The notes: generated by a model from the letters alone, not told the origin. Numbered from the stretch's first letter, positions 24,922 through 37,259 are shown. The stretch: 64,000 bases of DNA from Phoebastria nigripes (GCA_035582835.1 JAYKAV010000778.1:3511860-3575859); one strand, 5' to 3'. Translations and numbers: made by a program.

Positions 24922-26081
24922 AATTTAAACAAAAGCAGGGCCATCTGCCTTGATACTTTTGCCAGACTACCTGCACTCTACCTACCTGAATAGCTGGTGT
25001 AATGGACTAGGGCATTTTTATTCATTACTAGTCAGTAGACTGTATTTGTTGTGCTGTTTTAAATGGTTTCACTATCCTACCCCCATACGATTGCACTGTT
25101 AACAGTGGAACCATGCATGCACACATAGTGTGCAATCCCTTCCTGCACAGGGCACTGTACAAGCCAGCAAATACCGTTAGTAGCTGAGGGTCCAGGTTTG
25201 TTTTGAATTGATAGAGCAACCATTCCTCCTTCTTAAGGTCTATCTCATTAGTAACAGAAAAGCAGTCATTCTGGAACTTCATCTTNCAACACAACATCAA
25301 CTGAGTCTTGTTTCCCCATACCTTACTATTTCTGAATTACCTGCAGGAGTGCATGTTACTATCATTTGTACCTGAAAAATCACAATTAAAGATCAAGAGA
25401 CCTCTGTGGTACATACAGTCCGCATGACACGCAAAGCAAGCAGTGCATACCTCAAAACACTTGACACACTCAGACTCCCGTAAGACTAACTCTTCATCAG
25501 CTTTAGAGCAAGCTCCACATGCCAGCATGAATCAGCAGCAGTCATTCTGCACATTCAGGTTTTTAATTAAAGTACCTCCGAAACAGCTTTATCCACCATG
25601 GAAAATGTTTACTTTCAGGCAGAAAATTAAATATCTATGTATATATTGTCTAAACCAGAACTTCATGGATTACAATGTATCATTGTGTCAACTAATGAGA
25701 CATCATTTTGTTGGCTTATAAGCCCCTTCCATAAACCAGAAAGCCAGGCTGGATTTCCTCTTCCAAGATGAATCCTGGAGATGCATATTGGAAAACACAG
25801 TATAGTTGGGCACCCAGTCCACAGGAGAGACTAAGAATGTAAGGAAACGTAACTAATTCCAGCCTGCTGCAGGGGCAGTATGTTCAGAAAGATTTTGACA
25901 ACTGGTCAGATTTTTTTTATTACACACACACCCCCTTCCAAAAATAAGTTAATGCCTCAGTAGTTCAATAAGCAGAGATTTTTTCATGAAAACAACAGGT
26001 TAATCAAAGCCTCGTTATTCTATCACATAGCTCTAATGGTATTTGTTCTAGTTCCAGTCTCTGAGCTTAGCGTGACTTAAC

Positions 26082-26097
26082 AAAAAAAAAAAAAAAA
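26082..26097. repeat. poly(A) tract
   Basis: Sixteen A after GACTTAAC. Confidence 0.9.
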
Positions 26098-26595
26098 GTC
26101 CCTTGAATTCCCAAGTAGGACCCTTATCCTACTAGTGGCATTTCTAAATTGAACTTTATCTAGACAAAACAAAGAATAGATCTTTTAAAAGGAAATATTT
26201 GTTTATATTTCAAGCCAAAAGAAAAACAGTATCTATAGGTCACAGATGACACACCAGAAATCTCAAAAGAGATCTTTCACTTGACTGACAAAGTGGCTTC
26301 TCTCAGAGAAACCCCATAAAACAGTGGCAGAAATAAACACAAAGAAATTTAACCAGGGTATGAAGAATAAGAAGAAAAAGGAAGCAAGCACTGCAAATAC
26401 ATTTGACTGCCCATGAAAGTATGAATTTTGCACTGGCTTTCTTAAATGCACTGTTTGCAATATCCATGCTATATATATTTAAACCAAACATGAATCATCT
26501 TAAAACATTTTACGGCTAATGCCCATGTAAAGGTAGAAAAGGGTATTATTCCCACAACACAGACAGGAAAACAGAAGTACTGGAGAGGAGAAGGG

Positions 26596-26672
26596 AAAAA
26601 AAAAAAAAAAAAAAAAAAAAAAACAAAAAAAAAAACAAAAAAAAACCAACAACAACAAAAAACACAACAGTG
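26596..26672. repeat. long poly(A) grading into A/C-rich sequence
   Basis: About 28 A, then A runs separated by single C or CC, then (CAA)n and AAAAACACAAC. A decayed poly(A) tail or simple-repeat expansion. No LINE or SINE body was recognised on its 5' side. Confidence 0.85.
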
Positions 26673-29600
26673 GCCTCCAGAGAGCAATACATGATGTTGG
26701 TGGCAGAAAGAAACAGAACTCAAAATTTCAGCTCCCTTCCTTATCTTCTCACCACTAAGCATTTTTCCTCTTGATAGGCAAACAATACCTATCCAATCAT
26801 TTCAAAATAAAAAGAAGTTGAATTTGTTTTAATATCTTCCATAAAACTTCCTTGGGCCATCTTGTCTGCTTGGCAGTGTCTGAAATACTTAAATACATTA
26901 AAGTGAGATATAGTCTGTTGGGTATTGTAGTATTTTTAGTACATGATGAAGTTTCTCTATCTAGATTAGTTTTACTGACAACAGTAATATGTGCAGCCAT
27001 AACTGGTTCCCACAAAAAGCAAATCTTTCCAGTTTTAAAGAACTGGTAATAAGACCCAGAATTTTCTGAAGGACTGCCTGGAACCTGGTCTAGGATTAAG
27101 ACTCTAACTAAAGCAATTTAAATATATATGGAAAAGACAGGAGAGACATCATAAACTTAACTTCCTGCTCCCAAACTGTCATGTAATAAAGCAGTGATAA
27201 ATGCAAGTGTTTTATGAGCAAGGTGGAAGTGACTGTTTGAATTTTCNTCTTTAGAACAATGCTGTTTGGAAGTCCAAGCAGTGCACACACACCCAAAAAA
27301 AAAGGCATGTGGAGGGTCACCCTGTCTTCATTCACTCTGCTCGCCTTGCTTTGCTTGAAAGCCATTACTTGCCATTACCACTATTTGCTGGCTAAGACCT
27401 GCCAAGTTGTCACCAGCGCTGATGGCTTAGATGATGCTCTAGCCCACACACCTGCTCTGATCAGAGGTTGCTGGGACCAAGCTCACTCACTATGTATTCT
27501 ACCCATTTTTCTANCAAATCCTCTCAATGATAAAAAAAACCTTCAGCCAACAAGGACGAAGATAGGGAGAGGGGACTCCAGTAGAATTTACTTAAGGAAT
27601 AAATATAGGGAAGCTGTTATAATGAGAGTTAATGTACCCAGAGCTTGAAAACGGTCTCTGGCTGGCTGGAACCTGTCTTGAGTAAACTCAGAATAAACCT
27701 CTGTTTAAATTTCATGTGGTAAACGTGCTGCTCTAAGGATTTAGGTACAAAGTCTTTGTTATCTGCGTTTAAATAGACTTCCTTTGCAGTAGTAATAGAT
27801 CATTACTATGTGACAGCAGTAGTCTCTCTGAAATAAGTTAGTGGCCTCCTTTTAATTCCTAGCACAGATGTGACCACATCAGACTTTCTCACAACTAGTC
27901 CCTGCGACAGGATACAGACACCACAAAACATGTTATTCAGTGAAATATATTGTCATTGATATAAGGGTGGAAACATTTTAATTATCTTGTATGGTGGCAA
28001 ACATTTTTAGGTCCCATAAAAGCAATAGGAAAACAGAAAGTGCAGGAAACCATTAACTATTTAAAAAAAAAAAAAAGTATAAAGACCAAAGAGTTTAGCT
28101 TCTAATAAGCTATTCCAGAGCCTGTGANTATGTCTTGTAAGCAAAGGGCCTCTTCATTAAAAAGGGAGCTTTTAAACTTTTTTTGTGTAAGAAACCTCCA
28201 AAAAGTAAAGTTTCAATAACTATCCAGCAAATCTGTAATCCTTGGTAAATTTTCAAAATGGATACAGAAAATCTGCAGTTATTTAGATGCCAATAGAACT
28301 ATAANTTTTTTTTAAAATTTTTTTTTTTATGCCTTAGCTTTTGTATATGATCAAACAAGATGTACAGAGTTTGACTATTGCATTGATTGACTTTAAGGAG
28401 TTCTAGTTACGCAGCCATTATATTGCACAAATGTTGTCTCTCAACTGAATTCACAACAAATCATTCTATTGAAACTGGATAGCTAATTGACAGCCTTATA
28501 AAAGTAGAAAACAGTAACAGAATAGATGGACTGTAATAAAACACCTGATACAGCATCTCACAAAAGTTTTATTTGAAAAGTTAAATGAATTCAAATTGAC
28601 TTCCATTGAAGCATTAAACTATGAATTGAGAAGCGATGAAGAGCCATTAACCAAGCGAGATCAGAAGATTTGTTGCATCAAGTCAGGAGGAATGTTTTGC
28701 AGGCTGCCTCAGGAAAACCTGTGAAGCCTGTTTTTATTCACCAGCTTCATTCAAAAGGACTGGGGCAATGATGGGATGTTCATTACACCTGCACTCTCCA
28801 TTAATCCCACTGGGAAAGCAAAGCATCAACTCCAAGGACTCGATCCTGTAGGTCACACACAACTTTGTACCACAGGAATCTCTGCTGTGTTTTCAGCCAC
28901 AACTTTCTGCCATGACATTTTGGCTCTGTCATCATGGCTTAAGCAGTAAGCTTCTGACATTCAGATCATCTCTCAAAACCTTCTTTTCATCCTTGGTAGT
29001 TCTGTTACTTTTCTACAGATGTCACGAGGGTTATAAAGACACCTATCTGTTGAAGGGCATTATGCAAGCACANGTGGCTATTGCTTCCAGCTCAGCCATT
29101 TGCCTGCCAAATGACCTTGGAAAAGTCAGGCCTGTACCCAACAATAATTCTATTTAGCTTTTTTGAATTTTTGGTGAGTTACTGGTGAGAANTGATAGAT
29201 CTTATTACCATCACTCAGGCAAGACAGACACATTTATTGGAAAAGGCATTGAGATGATAGGGGTTTTTTTTATTATTTTAAGTCTGTCCACAAAGCTAAG
29301 GTGTTCTGCCTGATGACATCAAAATATTACATATATCTTGGTATATTTTGATAAAGTGATATCATTACACAACATTTTTGCCACATATGGAGCTGCACAA
29401 AAGGTGAATGTGGTCATTAACACCTACCCATTGCGATGGTGACTAGAGCCACTCTGTCAAGAAACAAGAAACATGTATATAAGTTCTCTCTCTTAATGCA
29501 TGGTCCTCCTAAGACTATACTTAAATTATTACTGATTTCTAGGAGCTTCNGCACCTGACACTCAAGAAAAATCAGTAGTCAGTGATTTCTGAGGAAATAT

Positions 29601-29737
29601 TACAACTACTGACATGTTAGAGACTGATAAATTGTGACAATTGGAGGAAACGTCACTGATGGGATATTTATGTGCATTTCTGGGTGGTCCAAATGACCGT
29701 GGGACTGTTAGAAGTTAATGGGTCAGGAGAAGGAAGT

Positions 29738-29813
29738 GTTGAGGCTGAACATCAGGCGACATTCACCAGAAGTGTGGTCTGGTTAAGTATTAGAATAAAT
29801 TTCCACTAGGAGT
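29738..29813 (+). repeat. diverged CR1-like LINE fragment
   Basis: Recognisable order: GTTGAGGCTGAACATCAGG, then an ACATTC segment, then GTGTGGTCTGGTTAAGTATT, AGAATAAATTTCC and AGGAG. In CR1 3' regions the matching order is GGTTGGACATCAGG, then GGTGGTTAAGCACTGGAA, then TTGCC and AGGGAGG. The reading is by eye. Heavy divergence suggests an old insertion. Confidence 0.55.
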
Positions 29814-30616
29814 TAAGCAATGTGAAGTGTTATATATGGGCTGGAGAATCAAAGGAGACAACAATTCTGTGAGGGAGGATTTGCAGAAAGAACAATACCT
29901 TCCTTATATACTCATTAGTTCACATTTGTAAAAGCGTCCCACCGATTCAGGTAGAATATCTTTGTGGGGGGTCTCATTAGCAGAGTTTATAGTTACCTGT
30001 CTAAAGCATCAATAACGAAAAAAANCCCCACACTTGGTGAGTCAGCAACTTCAGATCACTAAGAATTAATGAGAACAAAATACATCTGCTTACATGCTGT
30101 TATGACAGTACATATATCGTATGTGTTCAAAAAAGTGGGACTTGTGGCAAGTCAGTGGTGGCTATCTGCACACCTTCAGAGGTATTAAAGGAATAGAAAT
30201 AATTATTACAAGGCTTTCTCTAATCACAATTCCGCTACTCAGTCAAAAGACGAGTGAAACGCTGAAAATAAAGAAAACCACTCCGTTAGTATGCTTCAAA
30301 TCACACTTGACAATACTAACCATGATAAAAACAGATCAACTTTGGTGGTCTTGGAGTGAGACAAAGTGTTAGCTTTGCATTAATCTGTCTGCAGCGATCA
30401 AATGTTATCAGTTTATCAAGAGTGAAGAGTTTACAAACTTCCTAAGTACCTTTACAGTATGTTTCCCAACTACCTTACATACATAGTAAGAGGTGAGGGG
30501 GGTGTGCATATGAGACATACGCACATGCATGAGATTATGTATATGTGTAAAACCTACCTCCAAATATGTCTTTAGCCACCTTTCCACCAGGGATGCTTTT
30601 TTCTTCAAAGCTGGAA

Positions 30617-30647
30617 TTTTCCAGATAATTGGAAATTATCTGGAAAA
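30617..30647. repeat. perfect inverted repeat, 14-bp arms, 3-nt loop
   Basis: The left arm TTTTCCAGATAATT (30617-30630) and the right arm AATTATCTGGAAAA (30634-30647) are exact reverse complements separated by GGA. No other feature explains it. It is too short for a typical pre-miRNA and has no recognisable transposon ends. Confidence 0.95.
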
Positions 30648-32099
30648 GTTTAAAGCCAAAGAAAGATAGAAGTCAAAGGGGTCAAATAGCTAGCTTCCAA
30701 GTATTGTTTCACGCGTAAGATCGTGCCAGCTTTCACTGAGTGCACAAGTTGAGGTATTTCAAACACTTTGCTTTATATTCATTGATTACCGACTTCAACC
30801 TCTGGCATCATTTAGTTTTCTGGATTCACACAAGATTATATGTACACTACAGACTGATCAAATTGCTGAAAATACTGAAAAAATGGTGTTTTAACTTACA
30901 GATGATTATGCATTGAAAACAAACAAGAGAGGTGAAAGTACTGAGCAGCCTCTCCACTCAGAAATTGTAAGAGAGAGTTAGAACAAAGTTAGAAGACCTG
31001 CAGCAGCTTTTACCAGCTGAGAAGCTGTCCTTATCCTAGGTAAGGGAGTTTTCTAAAACCTTGTGGTAAGCTACGAACAGCTGGCATCAACACTCCTCAT
31101 GAGCAAAGCCACAGTTATAAACACAACACACATTGCAACTTTGTGAAGCTTGAAAAAGAAAAAAGTTATTTTCAAGAAGCACCCAAGTTTCATGAGCTCA
31201 GTAAAAAAAGTCTCTTGGAAACTTTTCTGAGGAAAAAAAGCTGTTTTTTCCCTCTGCAGTGAACAGAAACCCTGAACTTTTGCTAATGGTCAACAGGAGT
31301 CATTTTTCACTCAGTTTGCTTGTTTCTGTATTGAATGAGCAGTCATATGTAAGGAGTAGCAAGTAGGTATCATGGATCATAGGGCTGCTAATAAATGGCT
31401 GGAGTCATACAAGCTTAGAAAGGAAGGAAAAGAGGAAAGAGTTTACATTAATTTTTTAGCCTAAAGGGAACTTTTATATATAGAAAATAAAGACATTCTA
31501 ACTTCTGATTTATGCTGGAATAAGATGAGAGGAAACCTCTGGCCTGCCTCCAGATGAATTACCCATAGAGCGTTCCACGCAGCCTTGCACTCTGGTGCAG
31601 ACAGGAGACTAGAAATGACGGTATTGCAGTGATACAACAAGCATCCTGCTCCTCTACTCAGCGCTGTAATCGGCGACACGGTCTTAACTTGCTGCAGATG
31701 TGAAGCCTATTAGCTCGGTCCATAGGATGGATAAACACAACAATTTGCTTAACATCAATATCTGTGCTTTCCATAAGCTGAACTATATCAGAGTTCCTTA
31801 GCCTACCTACAAGGAGAGGTAAGGAAAGGAGAAGAGCTTACAACAGCCCTGTGAGGCAGTGCTCGCCCTGCCCTTTGGTCAGGCTGGCAGCCCACGCACC
31901 GAGTACTCACCACCAGCCTCTTGCCAGAGCCAAATTGCTCACTTATCACCTATTTCTCCTGATGGATGATGGAAGGCAGCAACTCTCACTCTTAATGGAG
32001 TTTTCCCTATTTACCCAGGCAATAACTTCATTATTTCCACTATCCCTCATTAGCAATTAACAGCTACCTTTGCAATATGTACCTGCCTTCTGCAATGTC

Positions 32100-32470
32100 T
32101 GTATTACCCCCACTGATTAGTTGCACCTAATTTGGTCAAGATGCTTGTTAAATCACTAAGCCCTGTGAGAAGGTCTGCGTATAGGAACTGGACCATGAGA
32201 GAATCAGCTTTAATTCTTGATGCAATGTTAACACATGGTATTAATAAGAGGCTGTTTCTCTTCACAATTGTGCTATCAGCTTTAAATCGTTGAGTCCTAA
32301 TCTCCCAATCAATCATCTTCAAAATCAGTATGCTTTAATCATCAATCAAATGCATTTTTATGGGGAAGCAGGAAGTATTATTTAGCAAGGAGGCAGCAAT
32401 TTTTAAACCTCTGTTTTTCTTTGGCTGCCTGAATTAAAGAAAAATTACAGTTCCTGCAGATGGCTATGGC
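32100..32470. promoter_or_regulatory. candidate conserved non-coding element in intron 1
   Basis: A block without repeats has a dense set of homeodomain/PBX-type words: CTTTAATTCTTGATG, GTATTAATAAG, CAATCAATCATC, TTTAATCATCAATCAAATGC, TTTTTATGG and TGAATTAAAG. Composition and motif density resemble deeply conserved developmental enhancers, but conservation cannot be tested here. Confidence 0.25.
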
Positions 32471-33561
32471 ATCACAACAGAGTTATATTGCAGAGTTCTG
32501 CTCTTTCTGGGGAAAGGCCCCATGTCTAGGAAGTCAGCTGAATGCAAGATTGAAGATCTACTGAAGGACCAACTCTTGATCAAGGAATCCAGGTTACGTT
32601 CATCCAATGTACCCAGCTTTGGGCTTTACCCCTGAAAAGTCAACGAATGCTGACCAGTGACCATAGGAACACAGGACCTCAAACACTGGTTTCTAAAATG
32701 AAACTACATTAGTAACTCTAATTATGAAATATGGCCTATTTTCATGTTTTTCATATTAATATAGCACAGAAATACTCCAAAGATATTTGAATTTCTGAGC
32801 AAATATAAAGCTGTTGAACTTTAAGGGGGAGAGTTTCAAAGGCACAAATGGCACTTAATTTCCAATTATGCCTTGGAAAATATCCCACTAACGGCTAATA
32901 TANCTGATTTATTTTCATAAACTTTAATTACTTTGCACTTTTTTTTTTTTTACTGAACAGTATAATCAGTTCAATAGAGCAGTTCAAACACAATGCACAA
33001 ACTAGAAAGATCTGCTCCGATGCCAGGTTTCCATATGCAACTTTAAATTCCTTATCAATTCTAATATTTAGACATCTCGATAAGTGTGAATACTTGCACT
33101 TGTTATAACATCTGCATACAACAGATGCACTAGTCTACATTAAAATATTTTAACTGGAAGAGATTTTACCAATGTTATTTGGACCAAATAATTGGGGATG
33201 AAGACCATATTTTTGTTTTGGCTGTTATGAAGTCAGGGGCTTCTCATATTTTAGTAACACAAGCAATAGTAGCAGCAAAGATCTGGCTCATGAAGTGTAT
33301 TATTTTGACAGCTTGCAGTACCAGTACCTGGGAGATCCAGCAGAACAGAACAGTGGGGAGAAAATGTGCAATTTTAGGTCTCCTTCATGCTATTCCCTTG
33401 TGCTACAGGTGTAGGCTGAGACATTTGGAAAGTATTCAGTGTGATTTAGTGGCAGATTTCTTCGAGCAGAAGTCTTGTTTTTTATTTATTTTTAAACATA
33501 AGAGTCTTAATTAAGGTGTTTTACCTGGCCCTGAGGATTTCTGAGACCCTTCTGGAAAAAG

Positions 33562-33577
33562 CCTGCCTGCAGGCAGG
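33562..33577. repeat. 16-bp perfect palindrome
   Basis: CCTGCCTGCAGGCAGG reads the same on both strands. It lies in a GC-richer spot of otherwise AT-rich DNA. No known function. Confidence 0.9.
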
Positions 33578-35612
33578 GCTGTCTGCTCTGAGTCAAAGTG
33601 AGAGCAGGTGCTGTCTGCTAAAAAGCAAGAAAATATTGCCCTCTAGTGCTGAAAGCAAGCAGAGGATGCAGAGTCCAAGAGGGGTTTTTAATTATTGTTT
33701 CCAAGATACCTGCTTATCTCATGCTAACGAAACTAAGGCTTGTTGCAATTAGCTGTTTCGTGGGCAGATTACCCACCCAGCAAGGCTGCTCTTCCCACAG
33801 AGAGCAACTCTCCTGATCCGATAAACCCTCAGAGTCGGGCNGAGTGACTCATCAACATCACCAAAACTGGGACACGGCCTCACAGAGGATGCTTCACTTG
33901 ATCCAGTTTTATCTTTTGATAAAATCTTAATTGGAGGTTTAATAAGAAGCGAGATCCCAGCAAGCAGACAGAACTGCAGAACAAGGGAAGCACCAAAGGG
34001 GAGCAAACACACTTACAATTATCAAGATTTTAACTTCCTAGTGATAGCTGTGATTTCTTTTTTATTTCTTCTCTCATATGTAAGACATTACTAAATACAG
34101 AACATTTTTCTCATTTCTGTTCACTTCTGTCCATGGATAAACACCTTGCTCACCTTTTGGCCAATTGCTGTGTGACACACAGCAGGGTCACTGATGGAGT
34201 AGCCCACAATACAGCGCTACGAATCTCCTAGCAAGCTTCCAACTGAGAAAGGTAAAGCAGATAAAAACCTGAACCTGGCAAAGTCACAAATGGCCTCAGC
34301 ATCAACTCCCTCTCTCTAAATTGCGAGAGCAGCAACAAGCCTCTCATGAGCAAGTAGACCTATTAATTCACAACTACTTCAGCATTCTGTTCATTGCTTG
34401 ATAAGCTCCCAAAAGCAGTAGAGTGCTCTAATACTAGGAGAGTGGTATACNAGGCATTTATAGCAAAATTAAAACTTTTCACTTGCATTTTTAAGATCCT
34501 GAACTGACACAATCAAGAGGTTCCTTAGAACTGTATTCCAGAGTCATAAAATATACTGTTAGATAAATTTCTTCAACACATTTCTTACAAGTATTTTCCA
34601 GTTGTGGGTGTAAAGCTTAAGATGAATGAATAGTTTTCAGAATGAAACTCAAAAGTGTAAACTGAGTTAATGGAGGACAACACATCAACCAACAAGTATC
34701 TGCCTGGAAAGAGTGTTTGTTCCTTGCAGTTCAAAAATCATCCGTTGTTTACAGTCTCACATTGTTCCAATAGGTAAACAATATAAATAATGCAGAAAGA
34801 TGTTAATTCCTGTTTAAATCCGTAGAGCAGCATGGGCTATTTAGTTAGTTTTAATTGCCTCTGAGTCATATGGTTTATTGTTACCAACGCTAATTTTTCA
34901 CGAATTCAGGTAGAATTACCACGAATTGCACAAGGGCTTCGGAGCTGGCCAGGTTTAAGCAGCTCGTACTTCAGCCACACTGCACAGCAGGGACAGACCA
35001 AAACCCCAGTCCTTTAGCTGGAGGTGTCACAGCCCAGAGCCCACACCTACATGCCCACCCAGCACTTGGAAAATCCGTGCACAGTCTTTATTATTCCAGA
35101 CAGTCCTTAAACGGACTGTAAAGTACTGATCACTGCAGGTACAGAATGGAAACCGGAGAGAAAAATCCTATAAATCTTTCCTCAAAGTCCTCTCGTGTCT
35201 TTCACTTTGGTTTCATTAGTTTCACAGTCCAACGCAGAATTTGTTCCCCCTTTCAAAATATTTATGCATTTCAAGTTTGACATGGAACATGGCCCAATAT
35301 TTAACAAACATTTACTTTGTCCTAATTTTTTCCTACAATCTTCAGTCATTTCCTCTGCAATAGCAATGAACCATTTTAGATAAGAAATGCCCATAAATGA
35401 AGAGATACATGTCCTCAAAAAGTTATATTTAGACTTTATTTTTATACCCAAAGAATATGGGAGAGCTGTTTAATGCAGCTGATCCTAATACATCAAGAAA
35501 GCAAGTGACACCGAGTGCTCCTTGAACTGTTCATAAACTTCCCTCTTAACTCAGATTACCAGTATCAATCACCACCTTTATTAACGTGTGTTTTTAATTG
35601 CTTTATGGATTT

Positions 35613-35647
35613 TATTTTATATACTCTTCTTTTACTTCTTGTTGCAG
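35613..35647 (+). other. 3' splice acceptor of NDST4 exon 2
   Basis: A pyrimidine-rich stretch (ATACTCTTCTTTTACTTC, then TTGTTGCAG) ends in AG at 35646-35647. It is the best acceptor upstream of the initiator codon and has the usual gap from AT-rich candidate branch sites around 35595-35610. It sets the exon start at 35648. Confidence 0.6.
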
Positions 35648-35650
35648 ATA

Positions 35651-35734
35651 ATGTTAAGAGTCCTCTTCATTGATTATTGGCAGCTGCTGCATTCTGAGAA
35701 AACCTCTTTCAATTTAGCTTTCCGGATCCTCTGA
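35651..35734 (+). other. upstream ORF 1 in NDST4 leader (27 codons)
   Basis: ATG TTA AGA GTC ... ATC CTC TGA. It begins three bases after the proposed exon start and stops 176 bases before the NDST4 ATG, in a different frame. The peptide resembles nothing known. Any role would be in restraining translation. Confidence 0.4.
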
Positions 35735-35778
35735 CTTCCCGCTCCAACAGCTTTATAACCTCCCCGACAGCTTCATAA

Positions 35779-35856
35779 ATGCACTGCAATGGTCACATGA
35801 ACATCTTGGGAGGGGAATCGGCACCTCTGCATCTCCTCATTCCTATGGCACTTTAG
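35779..35856 (+). other. upstream ORF 2 in NDST4 leader (25 codons)
   Basis: ATG CAC TGC AAT ... GCA CTT TAG. It is in frame with the main coding sequence but closed by TAG 54 bases before the NDST4 ATG, so it does not extend the protein. Its stop lies within reinitiation distance of the main ATG. Confidence 0.45.
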
Positions 35857-35910
35857 GAAGAGAGAACCAAAAAAGCGGCAAGTCCAAGAGAAGTTGAAGT
35901 CCTGCGAAAG

Positions 35911-36891
35911 ATGAATCTAATCGTGAAGCTCCGCAGAAGTTTCAGAACACTGGTCATTCTCCTGGCAACCTTCTGCTTGGCAAGTATTGTCATTTCTGCC
36001 TATTACCTCTACACCGGCTACAAGCAGGAAATGGCCCTCGTGGAAACCACTGGAGAAACGGAGTGTGAAGACCTCAAGCTTCTACCGTACAGGTCCGTGG
36101 AGCTGAAAACGGCTAAGCCAATTGATCCGTCTAAAACTGATCCCACTGTCCTCCTGTTCGTGGAAAGCCAGTACTCCCAGCTGGGGCAAGACATCATAGC
36201 CATCCTTGAGTCCAGCAGATTTCAGTACCACATGGTCATTGCACCAGCTAAGGGCGATATTCCCCCCCTCACAGACAATGGAAGAGGAAAATACACGATT
36301 GTTATATATGAGAATATTTTAAAGTATGTATCCATGGACTCGTGGAATAGAGAGCTTCTGGAAAAATACTGTGTGGAATACAGTGTTAGCATAATCGGTT
36401 TTCATAAAGCCAACGAGAACAGCTCCCCAAGTACAAAACTGAAAGGATTGCCATTACATCTTTACAATAACGTAGCCCTCAAAGACTGTGTGGTAAACCC
36501 TCAGTCTCCCCTGCTGCGCATTACCAAAGCACCAAGGGTTGAGAAAGGTCCACTGCCTGGCGAAGACTGGACGGTTTTCCAGTTTAACCATTCCACTTAT
36601 CAACCCGTGCTTTTAACCGAACTGCAGACCTCCAGACCACCCCCTGCGGCATTGCCAAAGGCTGCTCTGTATGCAACCATCATCCAAGACTTGGGGCTTC
36701 ATGACGGGATTCAAAGAGTCCTTTTTGGAAACAACCTGACCTTCTGGTTGCACAAACTGATCTTTATTGATGCCATCTCTTTCCTGTCAGGGAAGAAGCT
36801 CACACTGTCCTTGGATAGGTACATTCTGGTTGACATAGATGACATCTTTGTTGGGAAGGAGGGAACAAGGATGAACATCAACGATGTGAAG
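35911..36891 (+). CDS. NDST4: NDST4 first coding exon (residues 1-327, partial)
   Basis: Bifunctional heparan sulfate N-deacetylase/N-sulfotransferase 4, a Golgi type II membrane enzyme. It removes acetyl from N-acetylglucosamine in nascent heparan sulfate and transfers sulfate from PAPS to the freed amine. This exon encodes a basic cytosolic tail (1-12), a signal anchor (about 13-34, [10 protein letters not shown] onward), a stem, and the N-terminal lumenal domain with [20 protein letters not shown] (85-104) and [14 protein letters not shown] (262-275). Near its end is the acidic [10 protein letters not shown] (306-315), the deacetylase opening motif of carbohydrate esterase 4-like folds. 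Sequons are at N170, N226 and N275. The N-terminus [12 protein letters not shown] fits NDST4, not NDST3. Residues 241-250 ([10 protein letters not shown]) form a proline-rich variable linker. The start has A at -3. The exon ends after K327 at AAG|GTAAGG, phase 0. The remaining ~545 residues, including the rest of the deacetylase and the whole sulfotransferase domain, lie beyond the window. No frameshift or N is present. Confidence 0.96.
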
Positions 36892-36897
36892 GTAAGG
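36892..36897 (+). other. 5' splice donor of NDST4 exon 2
   Basis: AAG|GTAAGG is a strong donor. Homologous NDST proteins continue after ...DVK with an A-L-L-type sequence, whereas the genomic frame reads V-R-Q-E-L and stops at 36991-36993. The coding exon therefore ends at 36891. Confidence 0.93.
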
Positions 36898-37259
36898 CAA
36901 GAATTGGGGGATACCATCCCAGATACATGTATGTGTGAATGGGTATTTAAAAAGAGACAAAGCTTGAAAAAGCTGGCAGGCTCCATTTCCTAGTAAAGTC
37001 TGAAAGTGCAGAAGTATAGCTAGCAGACACAGAAGCCATAACCTGAGATTATTTTAAAAATCTGTTTACCCACATACATACAGAGATGCATTCATGTATG
37101 TGTATATACGTTGATGCATAGAGATGGCCTCATACAGTAATGCATATGGTGAATGTACCGGCTGCCTCTTGCTTATATAGGTTCTGCTCAAGGTTTACAC
37201 CCCTGGGTAACAAAGGAGACTTTTTATACCTCACATAACAGACATCTTTCTTTAAACTA

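Larger units (their letters stand above)
20388..35647 (+). other. proposed NDST4 intron 1
   Basis: Bounded by GTAAGC at 20388 and a pyrimidine-rich acceptor ending TTGCAG at 35647. No coding exon was recognised inside. It contains homopolymers, A/C-rich tracts, a diverged CR1 piece near 29.75 kb, a perfect hairpin at 30617-30647, a 16-bp palindrome at 33562 and a block rich in homeodomain-type sites at 32.1-32.47 kb. If the exon 1 proposal is wrong, most of this is intergenic. Confidence 0.35.
35648..35910 (+). other. NDST4 5' UTR part of exon 2
   Basis: This is 263 bases between the proposed acceptor and the initiator ATG. It contains two short upstream ORFs (35651-35734 and 35779-35856), and a third ATG at 35789 ends after three codons. 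Multiple upstream ATGs suggest weak cap-dependent translation of the main frame. NDST mRNAs in mammals are known for long, structured leaders with internal ribosome entry activity. Whether that applies here is inference. Confidence 0.55.

Noticed and set aside
36892..36993. Continuation of the NDST4 frame to a 360-codon open frame
   Set aside because: The last 33 codons follow a strong GTAAGG donor and do not match the NDST family, which continues with an A-L-L-type sequence. They are intronic.
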